64,000 nt of DNA from Rhodospirillales bacterium (GTDB lineage: Bacteria > Pseudomonadota > Alphaproteobacteria > Rhodospirillales > Defluviicoccaceae): the NCBI GenBank assembly GCA_007694935.1, contig REES01000036.1, positions 20,770-84,769 on the forward strand. Direction: 5' to 3'. Every line of letters starts with the position of its first letter. Within the stretch, counting starts at the first letter, position 1. Positions 26,901 through 35,170 of this stretch are shown piece by piece. The position numbers and the translations under genes were made by a program. Below the pieces are notes generated by a model, which saw nothing but the letters and a program-made list of their open reading frames with translations, was not told the origin of the DNA and did no database searches.

Positions 26901-27950
26901 CTCGAGTCCCTGTTTGCCGAGATCTTTGCAGTCGTAAGCCAGGGTGGCGGCGCCGGCGAGATCCTGTTCATCCTGGTGGAGCGCCTGCTCGGTACCGCGG
27001 TGACGGTGATCAACACCGGCATCTCCTCCGAGTTGATCGAGGGCCTGGCCATCCTGTCGTTGGCCAAGGGTCACTCGAACCACGGCATCGCCACCCACGA
27101 GGTCGCAGGCCCCCGGGTGCCCACCGAGGGCTGGGCCGGTGCCGCCCGGCTGATCCAGGGCGGCGCGGTCCTGTTCAACGACAATACGGTGATCCAGAAT
27201 TTCCTCGACGGCACCCCCAGCCTGACCCTGTGCTCGGTCTTTGCGATGACCCTGGACGACCTGTCGGTCCAGGACAACGTGCTGGTTTCGCAGGTCGACT
27301 TCGGCACCGATTTCAGCATGATGAACCTGCTCGCTTTCGCGTGGTCGGTGCGGGCGTGCGGCAACCGCTTCCAGGAAACCTTGCTGCGCACGCTCAACTC
27401 CGCCGTCACCCTCGGCTTCTACAACGACACCAGCCATAACCAGGCCACCCACTGCATCGAAGTGAGAGGGCCGGCGGTCTTGCGGGTCGACGCGCCCAAC
27501 CGCATCCTGATGGGAGCACTGCATCCGCTCGCCTGCGGCGGCTGCCTCAATCCTCCGTTCACCGGGCTCGCGATGGAGGCGCGCGATCAGAACGGCAACA
27601 TCGTCACGCCGCGGCTTGAGACCATGATGGGGACCACGGGCCTCTGGTTCGGAACCCGCCTGTTGATCACGCTGCCGGGGACGGTGGAGCGGATCGATCT
27701 CGACCTGTTGGGGCAGGACGTTGCCGTGCACGTCATGGCCCAAAGCGCGACCGGCACCGTTCAGGAACGCGTGCTCGAAGGCCTCGCCGGACCGGTGTCG
27801 CTGACCCTTGCGGGCAGCGGCATCAGCCAAATTCGGATCGAGGCCAGCGCTGAGCGCATCTTGCTCACCCGACTCTGTACCGACCGGCCGCGGTTCGGCC
27901 CGGCCAGCGGTGCGGTATCCGGCAGCAGCTACCTGGCATGGGGAGGTTGA
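24000..27950 (+). CDS. Large DUF6519/right-handed beta-helix protein, candidate tail fibre
   Basis: The 1316-aa protein follows a strong GAGGAGAGAG ribosome site. Its N-terminus (YQDLHAQQGRLFTDADQIEQ, then RIDTIGPYGSPDGGFRI) matches the DUF6519 pattern seen in eCIS and phage-like loci. From about residue 480 a pectate-lyase-like parallel beta-helix begins, with SFGDFSSIQAAIDALP and then many coils ending in VIRDNRI-, LIRNNVI- or VQDNVLV-type turns. The C-terminal ~150 residues form a separate beta domain. Large beta-helical proteins beside the baseplate often act as receptor-binding fibres, here taking the place of Afp13. The target is unknown. Structure is well supported by the repeats; function is inferred. 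Confidence 0.75.
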   Translation: MATRDITRQARSRANRYQDLHAQQGRLFTDADQIEQAELRFEAERQTRIDTIGPYGSPDGGFRISSPTVVGGQIDFTIGAGVLYLGGLRLERLAGETFRLQSDWLNNPGAAPPGPGETRRDLAVALTWLQPVAATEDRETLEPGLGGPDTAVRLRPVTRIVLVEGVAADTCEDAWAEVADRFHSEGLGAIDPTFELIPDTAITIGLAPGSGGDDLCAPAVDGGYLGAENQAIRVTLLGGDRFIWGFDNAAPLYRVVVEAGGTTIRFLTEPKDALHWPAQGQTIEVIPWGAVLANGEKLADEGTPGHFAQVEGAYNPDTREITLTAATAVPAGFGTEWQGRADAAGLLTTRYGLEPLDGPYYFLRVWDRGTDTGPEPTLPLLPAPVALGSTGLTVAVVGSDRRPGDHVIVAARPATPDVVLPWELLTGIPPMGMRRFAAPLALLEWSGGTGTVLHDCRPPFQPLTRVRGCCTYTVGDGTTSFGDFSSIQAAIDALPVSGGRICVLPGRFFERIRLTDLHGVRITGCGRRSRIVAPDGTTDPLVLITGGSGIQIDDLAFESPFGLAIEARGRPEQDRVMPIEDLRLLRLIIAARDRGAIAAHFVDALTIAECEISIGLLQGDLAAVAPAGQAPAVFAQGDDMVIADNAIRTEGERAIVRAAGGLQIGGGSDHVLIRNNVIAGGNGNGITLGHIVMLTREQAARLADNYWLVAVADPLPVGSAITIADNGCIIYIPPGTGGDPDSEPELFPVSGGDLSDVVIRDNRIADMGLSGIASPLAISPRGRRPVMVTVRGLQVDRNIITGCALLETPELPADIRLFVAFGGISLLVVEIGVFAGNVVEANGRRHIDAICGISVIRAESLSILDNRIVDNGPRTDSEGTPRTGLRGGIRIGLAAPQSSSFSSAQEVAAIRRLDQRFAAARTLSVPALTIHDNVVHQPVGKSLSVMGAGPMSIVGNHFASQGNMSGSLESLFAEIFAVVSQGGGAGEILFILVERLLGTAVTVINTGISSELIEGLAILSLAKGHSNHGIATHEVAGPRVPTEGWAGAARLIQGGAVLFNDNTVIQNFLDGTPSLTLCSVFAMTLDDLSVQDNVLVSQVDFGTDFSMMNLLAFAWSVRACGNRFQETLLRTLNSAVTLGFYNDTSHNQATHCIEVRGPAVLRVDAPNRILMGALHPLACGGCLNPPFTGLAMEARDQNGNIVTPRLETMMGTTGLWFGTRLLITLPGTVERIDLDLLGQDVAVHVMAQSATGTVQERVLEGLAGPVSLTLAGSGISQIRIEASAERILLTRLCTDRPRFGPASGAVSGSSYLAWGG

Positions 27951-27953
27951 CCA

Positions 27954-28652
27954 ATGACAACGCGCAGCAAGACCCCGACACCCGAGGACGCCCGGCGCAT
28001 CGGCGACCTGTCGGCCCATGCCGCCGACCTCGCCCGGATCGGCACGCTGGACCTGTCCGCCCGGATCGAGCAGGCCATGTCGGAGGAAGCCGCGCTGGAG
28101 GCCGCTCGCCTGCGCTACAAGTACGCCGGCCGGCCGGGGATCGACACCGATCCAGGCGCAACGGCCCTTCGTCTGGGGGAGAGCTACGCCCGGCGGGCCC
28201 AGTCCCTCGCCACTGACGCCAAGGTTACCGACGCTCGCCTGAAGGAAGCGGTGAAACGCGACCGCGTCGATCCCGAACGGCCCGAGGTGGCCCCGTTCAC
28301 CGTCCGCATCATCGTCATGAAGGGCCGGCAACCGGTTCCGGAGATCGCGGTCGGTCTGCTTGTCGGCAAGACCCTGGTGTCGCGCGGTCGTACCGATGAC
28401 CGGGGCACAGCCATTCTGGAATACCAGGTCCCGAGGAGGGCGGAGGGTGGTCCTGCTCGTCGGGAGAGAGCCGCTGCCGCCCCCCCGTCAAGGAAGGACG
28501 TGTCGCGAGAGGCGGCCCGCGATGAACTCGGCGAACAAGTTGCGCTCACCGCCGTGGTGCTTGACGACAATGGGGAGGTGATCGCCGGCGCGCCGGTCGA
28601 TGCCGAAATCAAGCCCGGCGGCTCCACCACCGTCCGGCTTGAGCTCGGCTAG
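27954..28652 (+). CDS. 232-aa eCIS-end protein with Ig-like domain, function unknown
   Basis: This protein closes the eCIS unit, starting 3 bases after the fibre stop. Residues 1-110 are helical and charged, including an AEEAALEAARLRYKY-like stretch and GESYARRAQSLATDAK. Residues 115-232 are beta-rich: FTVRIIVMKGRQPVPEIAVGL, TDDRGTAILEYQV and VALTAVVLDDNGEVIAGAPV. That pattern fits a small Ig-like or carboxypeptidase-regulatory-like sandwich. A low-complexity Arg/Ala/Pro linker interrupts it. I cannot name a family. It could be a fibre chaperone or an attachment subunit, judged only by position. Confidence 0.6.
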   Translation: MTTRSKTPTPEDARRIGDLSAHAADLARIGTLDLSARIEQAMSEEAALEAARLRYKYAGRPGIDTDPGATALRLGESYARRAQSLATDAKVTDARLKEAVKRDRVDPERPEVAPFTVRIIVMKGRQPVPEIAVGLLVGKTLVSRGRTDDRGTAILEYQVPRRAEGGPARRERAAAAPPSRKDVSREAARDELGEQVALTAVVLDDNGEVIAGAPVDAEIKPGGSTTVRLELG

Positions 28653-28667
28653 CCGCCTGATCAGGCG

Positions 28668-29237
28668 ATGGAGTGCCCACCGGCGGATCGCCGTGGTGCG
28701 GTGTTCTTCGACCGCGACGGCGTGCTGAACGAGGACCGAGGCTACACCCATCGGATCGAGGACCTGCGGTGGATGCCCGGCGCGCGGGAAGCGGTGCGCG
28801 CCGTCAACCACAGCGGCCGCTTCGCCTTCGTTGTCACCAACCAGGCCGGCGTCGCCCGAGGCCTGTACCGCGAAGCGGCGATCCTGGCATTTCATGACGA
28901 GATGCAACGCCGCCTCGCCGACATCGGCGCCCGAATCGACGAGTACGCCTATTGCCCCCACCACCCGGATGGCATCGTCGCCGCCTTCAGCCAGCATTGC
29001 TCCTGCCGAAAGCCCGAACCGGGTATGATCCTTGCCCTGCTCAGCCGTTGGCCGGTGGACCCGCAGGCAAGCATGCTGATCGGCGACCGTGACAGCGACA
29101 TCGCCGCGGCCAAGGCGGCGGGTATCGCCGCGCGGCTCTACCGCGGCGGCGATCTCCGAAGCTACATCGATCCGCCGGAAGGAACTGCCCAACCCCCGGC
29201 TTGCCTCAGGCCGCTTCAGCCGCCACGCCGTCGATGA
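28668..29237 (+). CDS. gmhB: D-glycero-D-manno-heptose 1,7-bisphosphate 7-phosphatase-like HAD hydrolase
   Basis: The 189-aa protein has the HAD motifs in order: [11 protein letters not shown] (nucleophile and acid aspartates), [17 protein letters not shown] and [12 protein letters not shown] zinc loop CPHHPDG...CSC is typical of GmhB and histidinol-phosphatase-type HAD enzymes. The likely reaction removes the C7 phosphate of heptose bisphosphate for lipopolysaccharide core synthesis. Other heptose genes are not nearby, so the exact substrate is not settled. Its 3' end overlaps the convergent clpB gene by 32 bases. A 14-bp palindrome (CGCCTGATCAGGCG) lies just before the ATG and leaves no clear ribosome site. 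Confidence 0.82.
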   Translation: MECPPADRRGAVFFDRDGVLNEDRGYTHRIEDLRWMPGAREAVRAVNHSGRFAFVVTNQAGVARGLYREAAILAFHDEMQRRLADIGARIDEYAYCPHHPDGIVAAFSQHCSCRKPEPGMILALLSRWPVDPQASMLIGDRDSDIAAAKAAGIAARLYRGGDLRSYIDPPEGTAQPPACLRPLQPPRRR

Positions 29238-31797
29238 TCAGCCCCCCCTCGCCCGCGCTCACCCGGACCGTCTGCCCGTCCTCGATCCGGCCCTCCAGGA
29301 TCATGGTCGCGAGCGGGTTCTGCAACGACCGCTGGATGACCCGCTTCAGCGGTCGCGCGCCATACACCGGATCGTAGCCCGCCTGGGCCAGCCAGGCGAC
29401 CGCGGCGCGATCGATCTCCAGGGTGATCTTCCGATCCTCCAGCAGGCGGCGCAGGTAGCCGAGCTGGATCTCGACGATGGCATCCATCTGCTCCGGGAAC
29501 AGCCGGTGGAACAGGATCATCTCGTCCAGACGGTTGAGGAACTCGGGCCGGAACGCGGCACGCACGATCGTCATCACCTGATCGCGCACGGCGGAGGAAT
29601 CCTGCCCCTCCGACTGGGCCGCAAGAATGTCGCCGCCGAGGTTGGAGGTGAGCACGATCAGGGTGTTGCGGAAATCGACGGTACGGCCATGGCCGTCGGT
29701 GAGGCGGCCGTCGTCCAGCACCTGGAGCAGGACGTTGAAAACGTCCGGGTGGGCCTTCTCCACCTCGTCGAACAGAATCACCTGATAGGGTCGCCGACGC
29801 ACCGCCTCGGTCAGGGCGCCGCCCTCTTCGTAGCCGACGTAGCCCGGGGGTGCCCCGATCAGGCGGGCGACGGTGTGCTTCTCCATGTACTCGGACATGT
29901 CGATGCGGATCATCGCCGCCTCGTCGTCGAACAGGAACTCCGCCAGGGCTTTGCACAGCTCGGTCTTGCCGACGCCGGTGGGCCCGAGGAACAGGAACGA
30001 GCCGATGGGACGGTTGATATCCTGCAAACCGGCGCGGGCGCGGCGGACCGCGTTGGCCACCGCCACCAGCGCCTCCTCCTGGCCGACCACCCGCTTGCGC
30101 AGGTTGTCTTCCATTTGGAGCAGCTTGGTCCGCTCCCCTTCCAGCATCTTCTCCACCGGCACGCCGGTCCACCGAGAGACGATATTGGCGACATGCTCCG
30201 CGGTCACCGCCTCCTGCACCATGCGGTGGTGTTCCGCCGCTTCGACGGCGGCCAGCCGGCGCTCCAGGTCCGGAATTACCGAATACTGCAGTTCCCCGGC
30301 CTTCTCGTACTGGCCTTCCCGCATATAGCGCTGGACGTTGAAGCGGGCCTGATCCAGTTCCTCCTTGATCCGGGTCGCCCCGGCCAACGCCTCCTTCTCG
30401 GCCCGCCACTGCCGGGTCATCTCATCGGAGCGCTGCTCCAGCTCGGCGAGTTCCTTCTCCAGCTTGACCAGCCGGTCCCGTGAGGCCTGGTCGTCCTCCT
30501 TCTTGAGGGCTTCCCGCTCGATCTTGAGCTGGATGATGCGCCGGTCCAGCTCATCGATCTCGTCGGGCTTTGAATCCACCTGCATGCGCAGCCGGCTCGC
30601 CGCTTCGTCCATCAAGTCGATGGCCTTGTCGGGGAGGAAGCGGTCGGCGATGTAGCGGTTGCTCAGGGTGGCGGCGGCGACGATGGCAGCATCGGCGATG
30701 CGCACCCCGTGATGAAGCTCGTACTTCTCCTTGAGGCCGCGGAGGATGGAGATGGTGTCTTCCACCGTCGGCTGGGAGACGAACACCGGCTGGAAGCGCC
30801 GGGCCAGCGCCGCGTCCTTTTCCACGTGCTTGCGGTACTCGTTCAAGGTGGTGGCGCCGATGCAGTGCAGTTCGCCCCGGGCCAGTGCGGGCTTGAGAAG
30901 GTTTGACGCGTCCATCGCCCCCTCGGCAGCCCCCGCGCCGACGATGGTGTGCATCTCGTCGATGAACAGGATGATCTCGCCCTCTGCCGCGGTGACCTCC
31001 TGCAGCACCGCCTTGAGCCGCTCCTCGAACTCGCCACGGAACTTGGCGCCGGCGACCAGGGCGCCCAGGTCCAGCACCATCAGCCGCTTCTCCTTGAGGG
31101 TCTCCGGCACGTCACCCTTGACGATGCGCTGCGCCAGTCCCTCGACGATGGCGGTCTTGCCGACCCCCGCCTCCCCGATCAGCACCGGGTTGTTCTTGGT
31201 CCGACGGGACAGCACCTGAATGGTCCGGCGGATTTCCTCGTCCCGGCCGATCACCGGGTCGAGCTTGCCTTCCGCCGCGGCGGCAGTCAGGTCGCGAGCG
31301 TACTTCTTGAGGGCGTCATAACCCTCCTCGGCCGTGGCGCTGGTGGCCTTGCGGCCCTTGCGGACGTCCTCGATCGCCGCATTGAGCTTCTGCGCCGTCA
31401 CCCCGGCCTCGGCCAGCACCTTGGCTGCGGGCGTGCCAGCCGCCAGGACAAGGGCGAGCAGCACGCGTTCGGCGGTGACGAAGCTGTCCCCGGCCTTCTC
31501 GGCAATCTGCTCCGCCTGCTCGAACAGCCGGGCGGTGTCGGCCGCAAGGTACACCTGTCCGGCGCCACTGCCCTGGACCTTGGCCAGCTTGGCCAGTTCC
31601 GCCTCGGTACCGGCCAGGGCCCTGGCCGGGTCGCCGCCGGCGGCGCGGATCAGGTTGGCGGCAAGCCCTTCCTTGTCGTCCAGCAGCACCTTGAGAATGT
31701 GCAGCGGCGTCAGTTGCTGGTTGTTACTGCGAAGCGCCAGGGTCTGGGCGGCCTGGATGAAGCCCTTGCTGCGCTCGGTATACTTCTCGAACTCCAT
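29206..31797 (-). CDS. clpB: ATP-dependent disaggregase ClpB
   Basis: The 863-aa protein is the normal ClpB length. It has the N-terminal double Clp repeat ([19 protein letters not shown] at the start), NBD1 with GEAGVGKT and the [10 protein letters not shown] element, the coiled-coil middle domain (about 400-520, rich in Lys, Glu and Arg), and NBD2 with GPTGVGKT and [12 protein letters not shown]. It works with DnaK to rescue aggregated proteins in the cytoplasm. Although it lies next to an eCIS locus, it looks like housekeeping ClpB rather than a ClpV-type sheath recycler, because the middle domain and N-domain are those of ClpB. A GAGGGTTTCGCG stretch precedes the ATG. A heat-shock-like promoter is seen upstream. 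Confidence 0.97.
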   Translation of the reverse strand: MEFEKYTERSKGFIQAAQTLALRSNNQQLTPLHILKVLLDDKEGLAANLIRAAGGDPARALAGTEAELAKLAKVQGSGAGQVYLAADTARLFEQAEQIAEKAGDSFVTAERVLLALVLAAGTPAAKVLAEAGVTAQKLNAAIEDVRKGRKATSATAEEGYDALKKYARDLTAAAAEGKLDPVIGRDEEIRRTIQVLSRRTKNNPVLIGEAGVGKTAIVEGLAQRIVKGDVPETLKEKRLMVLDLGALVAGAKFRGEFEERLKAVLQEVTAAEGEIILFIDEMHTIVGAGAAEGAMDASNLLKPALARGELHCIGATTLNEYRKHVEKDAALARRFQPVFVSQPTVEDTISILRGLKEKYELHHGVRIADAAIVAAATLSNRYIADRFLPDKAIDLMDEAASRLRMQVDSKPDEIDELDRRIIQLKIEREALKKEDDQASRDRLVKLEKELAELEQRSDEMTRQWRAEKEALAGATRIKEELDQARFNVQRYMREGQYEKAGELQYSVIPDLERRLAAVEAAEHHRMVQEAVTAEHVANIVSRWTGVPVEKMLEGERTKLLQMEDNLRKRVVGQEEALVAVANAVRRARAGLQDINRPIGSFLFLGPTGVGKTELCKALAEFLFDDEAAMIRIDMSEYMEKHTVARLIGAPPGYVGYEEGGALTEAVRRRPYQVILFDEVEKAHPDVFNVLLQVLDDGRLTDGHGRTVDFRNTLIVLTSNLGGDILAAQSEGQDSSAVRDQVMTIVRAAFRPEFLNRLDEMILFHRLFPEQMDAIVEIQLGYLRRLLEDRKITLEIDRAAVAWLAQAGYDPVYGARPLKRVIQRSLQNPLATMILEGRIEDGQTVRVSAGEGGLIIDGVAAEAA

Positions 31798-31885
31798 AAT
31801 CGCGAAACCCTCCTACCCGACAGGGCCGGGCGCGCCTCCGCGAGGCCGCGCGAAGCCCCTCAAACTGCTATGGTTTCGTCGACAG

Positions 31886-31913
31886 ATATGGCCGGCTGCC
31901 GACGCCCTGCAAG
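31886..31913 (-). promoter_or_regulatory. Possible sigma-32 heat-shock promoter of clpB
   Basis: Read on the minus strand, CTTG is followed after 18 bases by CCATAT. This is close to the alphaproteobacterial heat-shock consensus CTTG-N17/18-CYTAT, with one mismatch in the -10 part. It lies about 90 bases upstream of the clpB ATG, and clpB is a classic RpoH target. The match is by eye and short motifs occur by chance. Confidence 0.45.
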
Positions 31914-31945
31914 CGGCTCTTCGCCCGTGCTGCGCGGCCCGGTGC

Positions 31946-34903
31946 TCAAATCGGCAGCAACTCGGCGACCAGCGCGTCGAGCTGTCGGGTGATGCCCGTC
32001 GAAGCCAAAACGGTGCGAATCCTGCGCCTCGCCTTGACGAAATGAAGACGCGGCGGCAGGTCGACCAGCCCGGCGAGGCGTTCGGCCTCCAGGGCCGCCC
32101 GCATCAGGGCGACATGCAATGCATTGCGGGTATCGAACCTCGGAATCGGCAACTCGAACACCAGCTTGTCCACGTCACGGGCCCCCCAGCGTCCGCGCGA
32201 CTGCAAGGCAGCAATGCGGCTGCGGATGATCTCGCTGTTGAGCAAACCGGTGACGTAAAGTGCTTCCGAATAGCGCTCGAACGAGGCCCAATAAAGCTTG
32301 TGGTCGATGACGGCACGGCAGTCCTCGACGATGGCGGCCGACAGCAATTGCCCGGACTTGGCGTACACCACCCGGATCGGTGCCGGCGGAAGCTGCTTGC
32401 GCAGCGCGTCCAGATAGTTCCAGCGTTGCAGCAGGGCGAGATCACTCCGACCGTATTCGTGCCAAAGCCGTTCGGCGGTGTTCAGCCAGCGGGCCAGGCC
32501 CGGGTAGCCGAGTTCCTGCGCGGCCGCCGCGTCCAGGATCTGTTCGGCGACGTCATCCCATGGCACCACTGCGAGCGCAGCACCCAGCACCCGGAACGGG
32601 GCGACCGATTCGCCAAGGTAAAGGGGGCGAAGGAACGTCGCTTCGACGGTTTGGCGCAGTGGCGGCAGCTTCACCCAGGGATGCTTCTCCAGCTTGCTCA
32701 CCCGGCTTTCCACCAGCGGGGCCGAGGGGTTGGCGCCGAGACGGCCGCTTTCCAGCCGATCGACGAGGCAGAGGCGACGCGGCACCATGGTGGCCCCTTG
32801 GCGAAAGGCGCGGACGTAGCACGAGCGTTCGCCAGGCAAACCCTTGTCCGGCCAGGGGATGGTGCGGAACCTGAGGCGGGCGGCGGCTTCCGCCGGAGAG
32901 GCGTCGCGCCGCGGCAGCCGTCCGGTGTAGACGGTGATAGCCTCGGGAAGTGGGCCCGGCGCTTCGCGTTTGGCAAACAGGACGGCCGATGGTACCGGAA
33001 ACAGCGGCTGCACCGTCTCGTCGAACACCCAGGCCGCGATGAACCGCACCTCCGCCTCGCCGAAGCGGCCGGTCCGAAGCCCGGTGTATGGGGTCCGGTT
33101 GAGGGCCCCGTAGGGCATCACGAAGGCGATGGTGCCGCCCTGCTTGAGGTAGAGTTCCGCCGATCTCGCAAAAAAGTAGGCGGCCATGTCATGATGTGCG
33201 GCAACCCGACCGCCCGACCACAGGCCGCGCTTGCGGCATTCGTCCCGGAAAGTTCGCTGCATGCCTGGGGCCATGTACCGGAAGGACAGCCATGGCGGAT
33301 TGCCCACGACGACGTGCGCCCGCTGCGACGGCGACGACAACCACAGCGGCCGGCTGAGATTGCGGGCGACATAGCCCCACACATGGTTGCGCCCGCTTTG
33401 CCGCAGGTCCCGCAGGTGAGCATAGGTCGTCACCAATTCGTCGGCGTCGGCACCGGAGCAGTTGCCGTCACGGCTGAGCCAGGCGCGGAACGCATCATCG
33501 CTGGCATCATGGTCGCTCATCTCAAGCATGGTCTTGACGGTGTCATCGAACCGCGCCGGATCGTCCGTCAACGCTTGGGGAAAGATCAGGTCAGGCCCCT
33601 CGGGAACCCGGATCACTACGTCGCGATGGGCGAGGATCTGTCGGGTGTTCCATTGCAGGGCGTCGCCGAGGTAGACCGGCAGGGCAATGGCCTCCGGGCG
33701 GCTGCGGAGCCTTTCCTCGCCGAGGGCGAGCAAATAGGTCACCCGGGCGACCAGCACCGCGACCGGGTGCACCTCGATCCCGATGACCTGCTCCAGACAC
33801 TGCTTCAGCGCCTCCCCCGGCGTCAGGCGCGCCTCGTCGGCGGCTGCGAAAAACAGTTTGATGGCGTGGAACAGGAACGTCCCCGATCCGCACGCGGGAT
33901 CGATGAGGCGCTGGTCCAGCGGGGACGAGATAGCCTCGGCGCAGACCCGTGCCGCCAGCCAGTCGGGGGTGAAATATTCGCCGAGGTCATGGCGCTGATC
34001 GGGGTCGATCAGCGACTCGTAAAGTCCCTTGAGAACATCGTGCTCCACGTCATCCAGACGGAACCGGGCCACCTGCCGCGAAATCCTGGCAACCATCTCA
34101 GCCCCGCCCGGGGCGTCGAGGACCCAATCGAACAGGTCCGACTCGACCGCGCCGGAGATTCCCGCCTCCAGGAACGCCCGCCCCAAGAGGAGGTCGTCCG
34201 GTGCGGGCAGTGGAATCGCCAGCACGCGCGTGGCGATGGTCTTCGCCACGATGGTGAGGTAGGTGTGCTGCAGAAACAGGACGTCCTCGTCCACCCGGTT
34301 GCCGTAAGCGATGGCGATCAGGTCTGCCCACAACTGACGTTTCAGCAGCGCCTCGGGTCGGGCGCAGACCGCGCTCCACAGGGCGGCGAGGCCGCTCAGG
34401 GCGCGACGACAGGCGACACTCTCCCGCCCCAGTTCGATCCGAACCGTCTCCGGCTCCGGTGTCAGGTTGGGTTGCAACGAGACCACCGAATCCAGCCACA
34501 ACAGCAAGCCCGCCGGATCGTCTGCCGACGCGCGGTAGCTGATCAGGGGGCTGAGCCGGCCGTCTTCCACTTGATAGGTTGCGAACTCCGCGCCGTCGGT
34601 GGCAATGCCAATGAACCGCTCACCGGTATCCTTTTCCCGTTGCGGTAGGTACCGGCCAAGTTCTTCCTCGGCCGTCCGTCGTTCGCGTCGAAGATCGCGT
34701 TTGAATTCGAACACGGTCTGTCCGAGCAAGGCATCCAGGCGACCGCGGACCTCGGGCATGGATTGCTCGAAGTGGATATCCGTGCTGTTGGCGCCGAGAC
34801 CGTAGACAAGAAGTTCGTACATCAGAGCCCGGAGCTTCTCGTGACCGGGCCGACTAACCAGTTCGACGACAAGTTCCGTGAGGCGGCGGGGCGAGAGCGT
34901 CAT
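31946..34903 (-). CDS. Type IIG-like restriction-modification protein (N6-adenine methylase with N-terminal nuclease-like domain)
   Basis: The 985-aa protein has methyltransferase motif I DPACGSGTFL at about 335-344 and catalytic motif IV NPPW at about 535-538, preceded by the LGEYFTPDWLA element typical of class gamma N6-adenine methylases. Near the N-terminus, D57 and EFK at 66-68 in a LDALLGQTVFEFKRDL context resemble a PD-(D/E)xK nuclease core. The C-terminal ~350 residues would carry target recognition. This fits a single-chain type IIG enzyme that cuts and methylates the same site. No separate S, R or helicase gene adjoins it, so a solitary methylase is the alternative. No insertion sequence flanks it. 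Confidence 0.78.
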   Translation of the reverse strand: MTLSPRRLTELVVELVSRPGHEKLRALMYELLVYGLGANSTDIHFEQSMPEVRGRLDALLGQTVFEFKRDLRRERRTAEEELGRYLPQREKDTGERFIGIATDGAEFATYQVEDGRLSPLISYRASADDPAGLLLWLDSVVSLQPNLTPEPETVRIELGRESVACRRALSGLAALWSAVCARPEALLKRQLWADLIAIAYGNRVDEDVLFLQHTYLTIVAKTIATRVLAIPLPAPDDLLLGRAFLEAGISGAVESDLFDWVLDAPGGAEMVARISRQVARFRLDDVEHDVLKGLYESLIDPDQRHDLGEYFTPDWLAARVCAEAISSPLDQRLIDPACGSGTFLFHAIKLFFAAADEARLTPGEALKQCLEQVIGIEVHPVAVLVARVTYLLALGEERLRSRPEAIALPVYLGDALQWNTRQILAHRDVVIRVPEGPDLIFPQALTDDPARFDDTVKTMLEMSDHDASDDAFRAWLSRDGNCSGADADELVTTYAHLRDLRQSGRNHVWGYVARNLSRPLWLSSPSQRAHVVVGNPPWLSFRYMAPGMQRTFRDECRKRGLWSGGRVAAHHDMAAYFFARSAELYLKQGGTIAFVMPYGALNRTPYTGLRTGRFGEAEVRFIAAWVFDETVQPLFPVPSAVLFAKREAPGPLPEAITVYTGRLPRRDASPAEAAARLRFRTIPWPDKGLPGERSCYVRAFRQGATMVPRRLCLVDRLESGRLGANPSAPLVESRVSKLEKHPWVKLPPLRQTVEATFLRPLYLGESVAPFRVLGAALAVVPWDDVAEQILDAAAAQELGYPGLARWLNTAERLWHEYGRSDLALLQRWNYLDALRKQLPPAPIRVVYAKSGQLLSAAIVEDCRAVIDHKLYWASFERYSEALYVTGLLNSEIIRSRIAALQSRGRWGARDVDKLVFELPIPRFDTRNALHVALMRAALEAERLAGLVDLPPRLHFVKARRRIRTVLASTGITRQLDALVAELLPI

Positions 34904-35170
34904 CGGCTACGACTAGACCACAACGGCTGCGGCATGCTGAACCATTCGCGTCCGCAGGTCTCCCCGCAGCAGCGTACGCTGAGACCGGTTGGCTGATAAT
35001 CTCAACCATGGCGGGCTTTGGGCACGCTCCCCGGGGACGGCCCGGGGTTGGCGCCGGGCGAGTTCGAAGAGAATGCGCACGAAGGAGGCTGTGCAAAACC
35101 GCTCGGTCGTGCGAATCGGCTCGGCAAGCCGCGGGGCTTCGGCGGCCCGGATGAAGGATCGGACGATCGG

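Noticed and set aside
3..28652. Prophage
   Set aside because: DUF4157, DUF4255 and the AAA ATPase are eCIS markers, and no capsid, portal, terminase, lysis or integrase gene is seen within the visible part.
28654..28667. Perfect 14-bp palindrome CGCCTGATCAGGCG before the gmhB-like gene as an operator
   Set aside because: A very similar GCCTGATCAGGC occurs at 57305-57316 at the bolA stop codon, where no operator is expected, so chance in GC-rich DNA is likelier.
29089..30483. Long plus-strand open frame opposite clpB
   Set aside because: It mirrors the codon structure of clpB, a clear ClpB gene, and has no protein family features.
29206..31797. ClpV-type sheath-recycling ATPase of a type VI system
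   Set aside because: The length, N-domain and long middle coiled coil are those of ClpB, and there are no type VI genes nearby.
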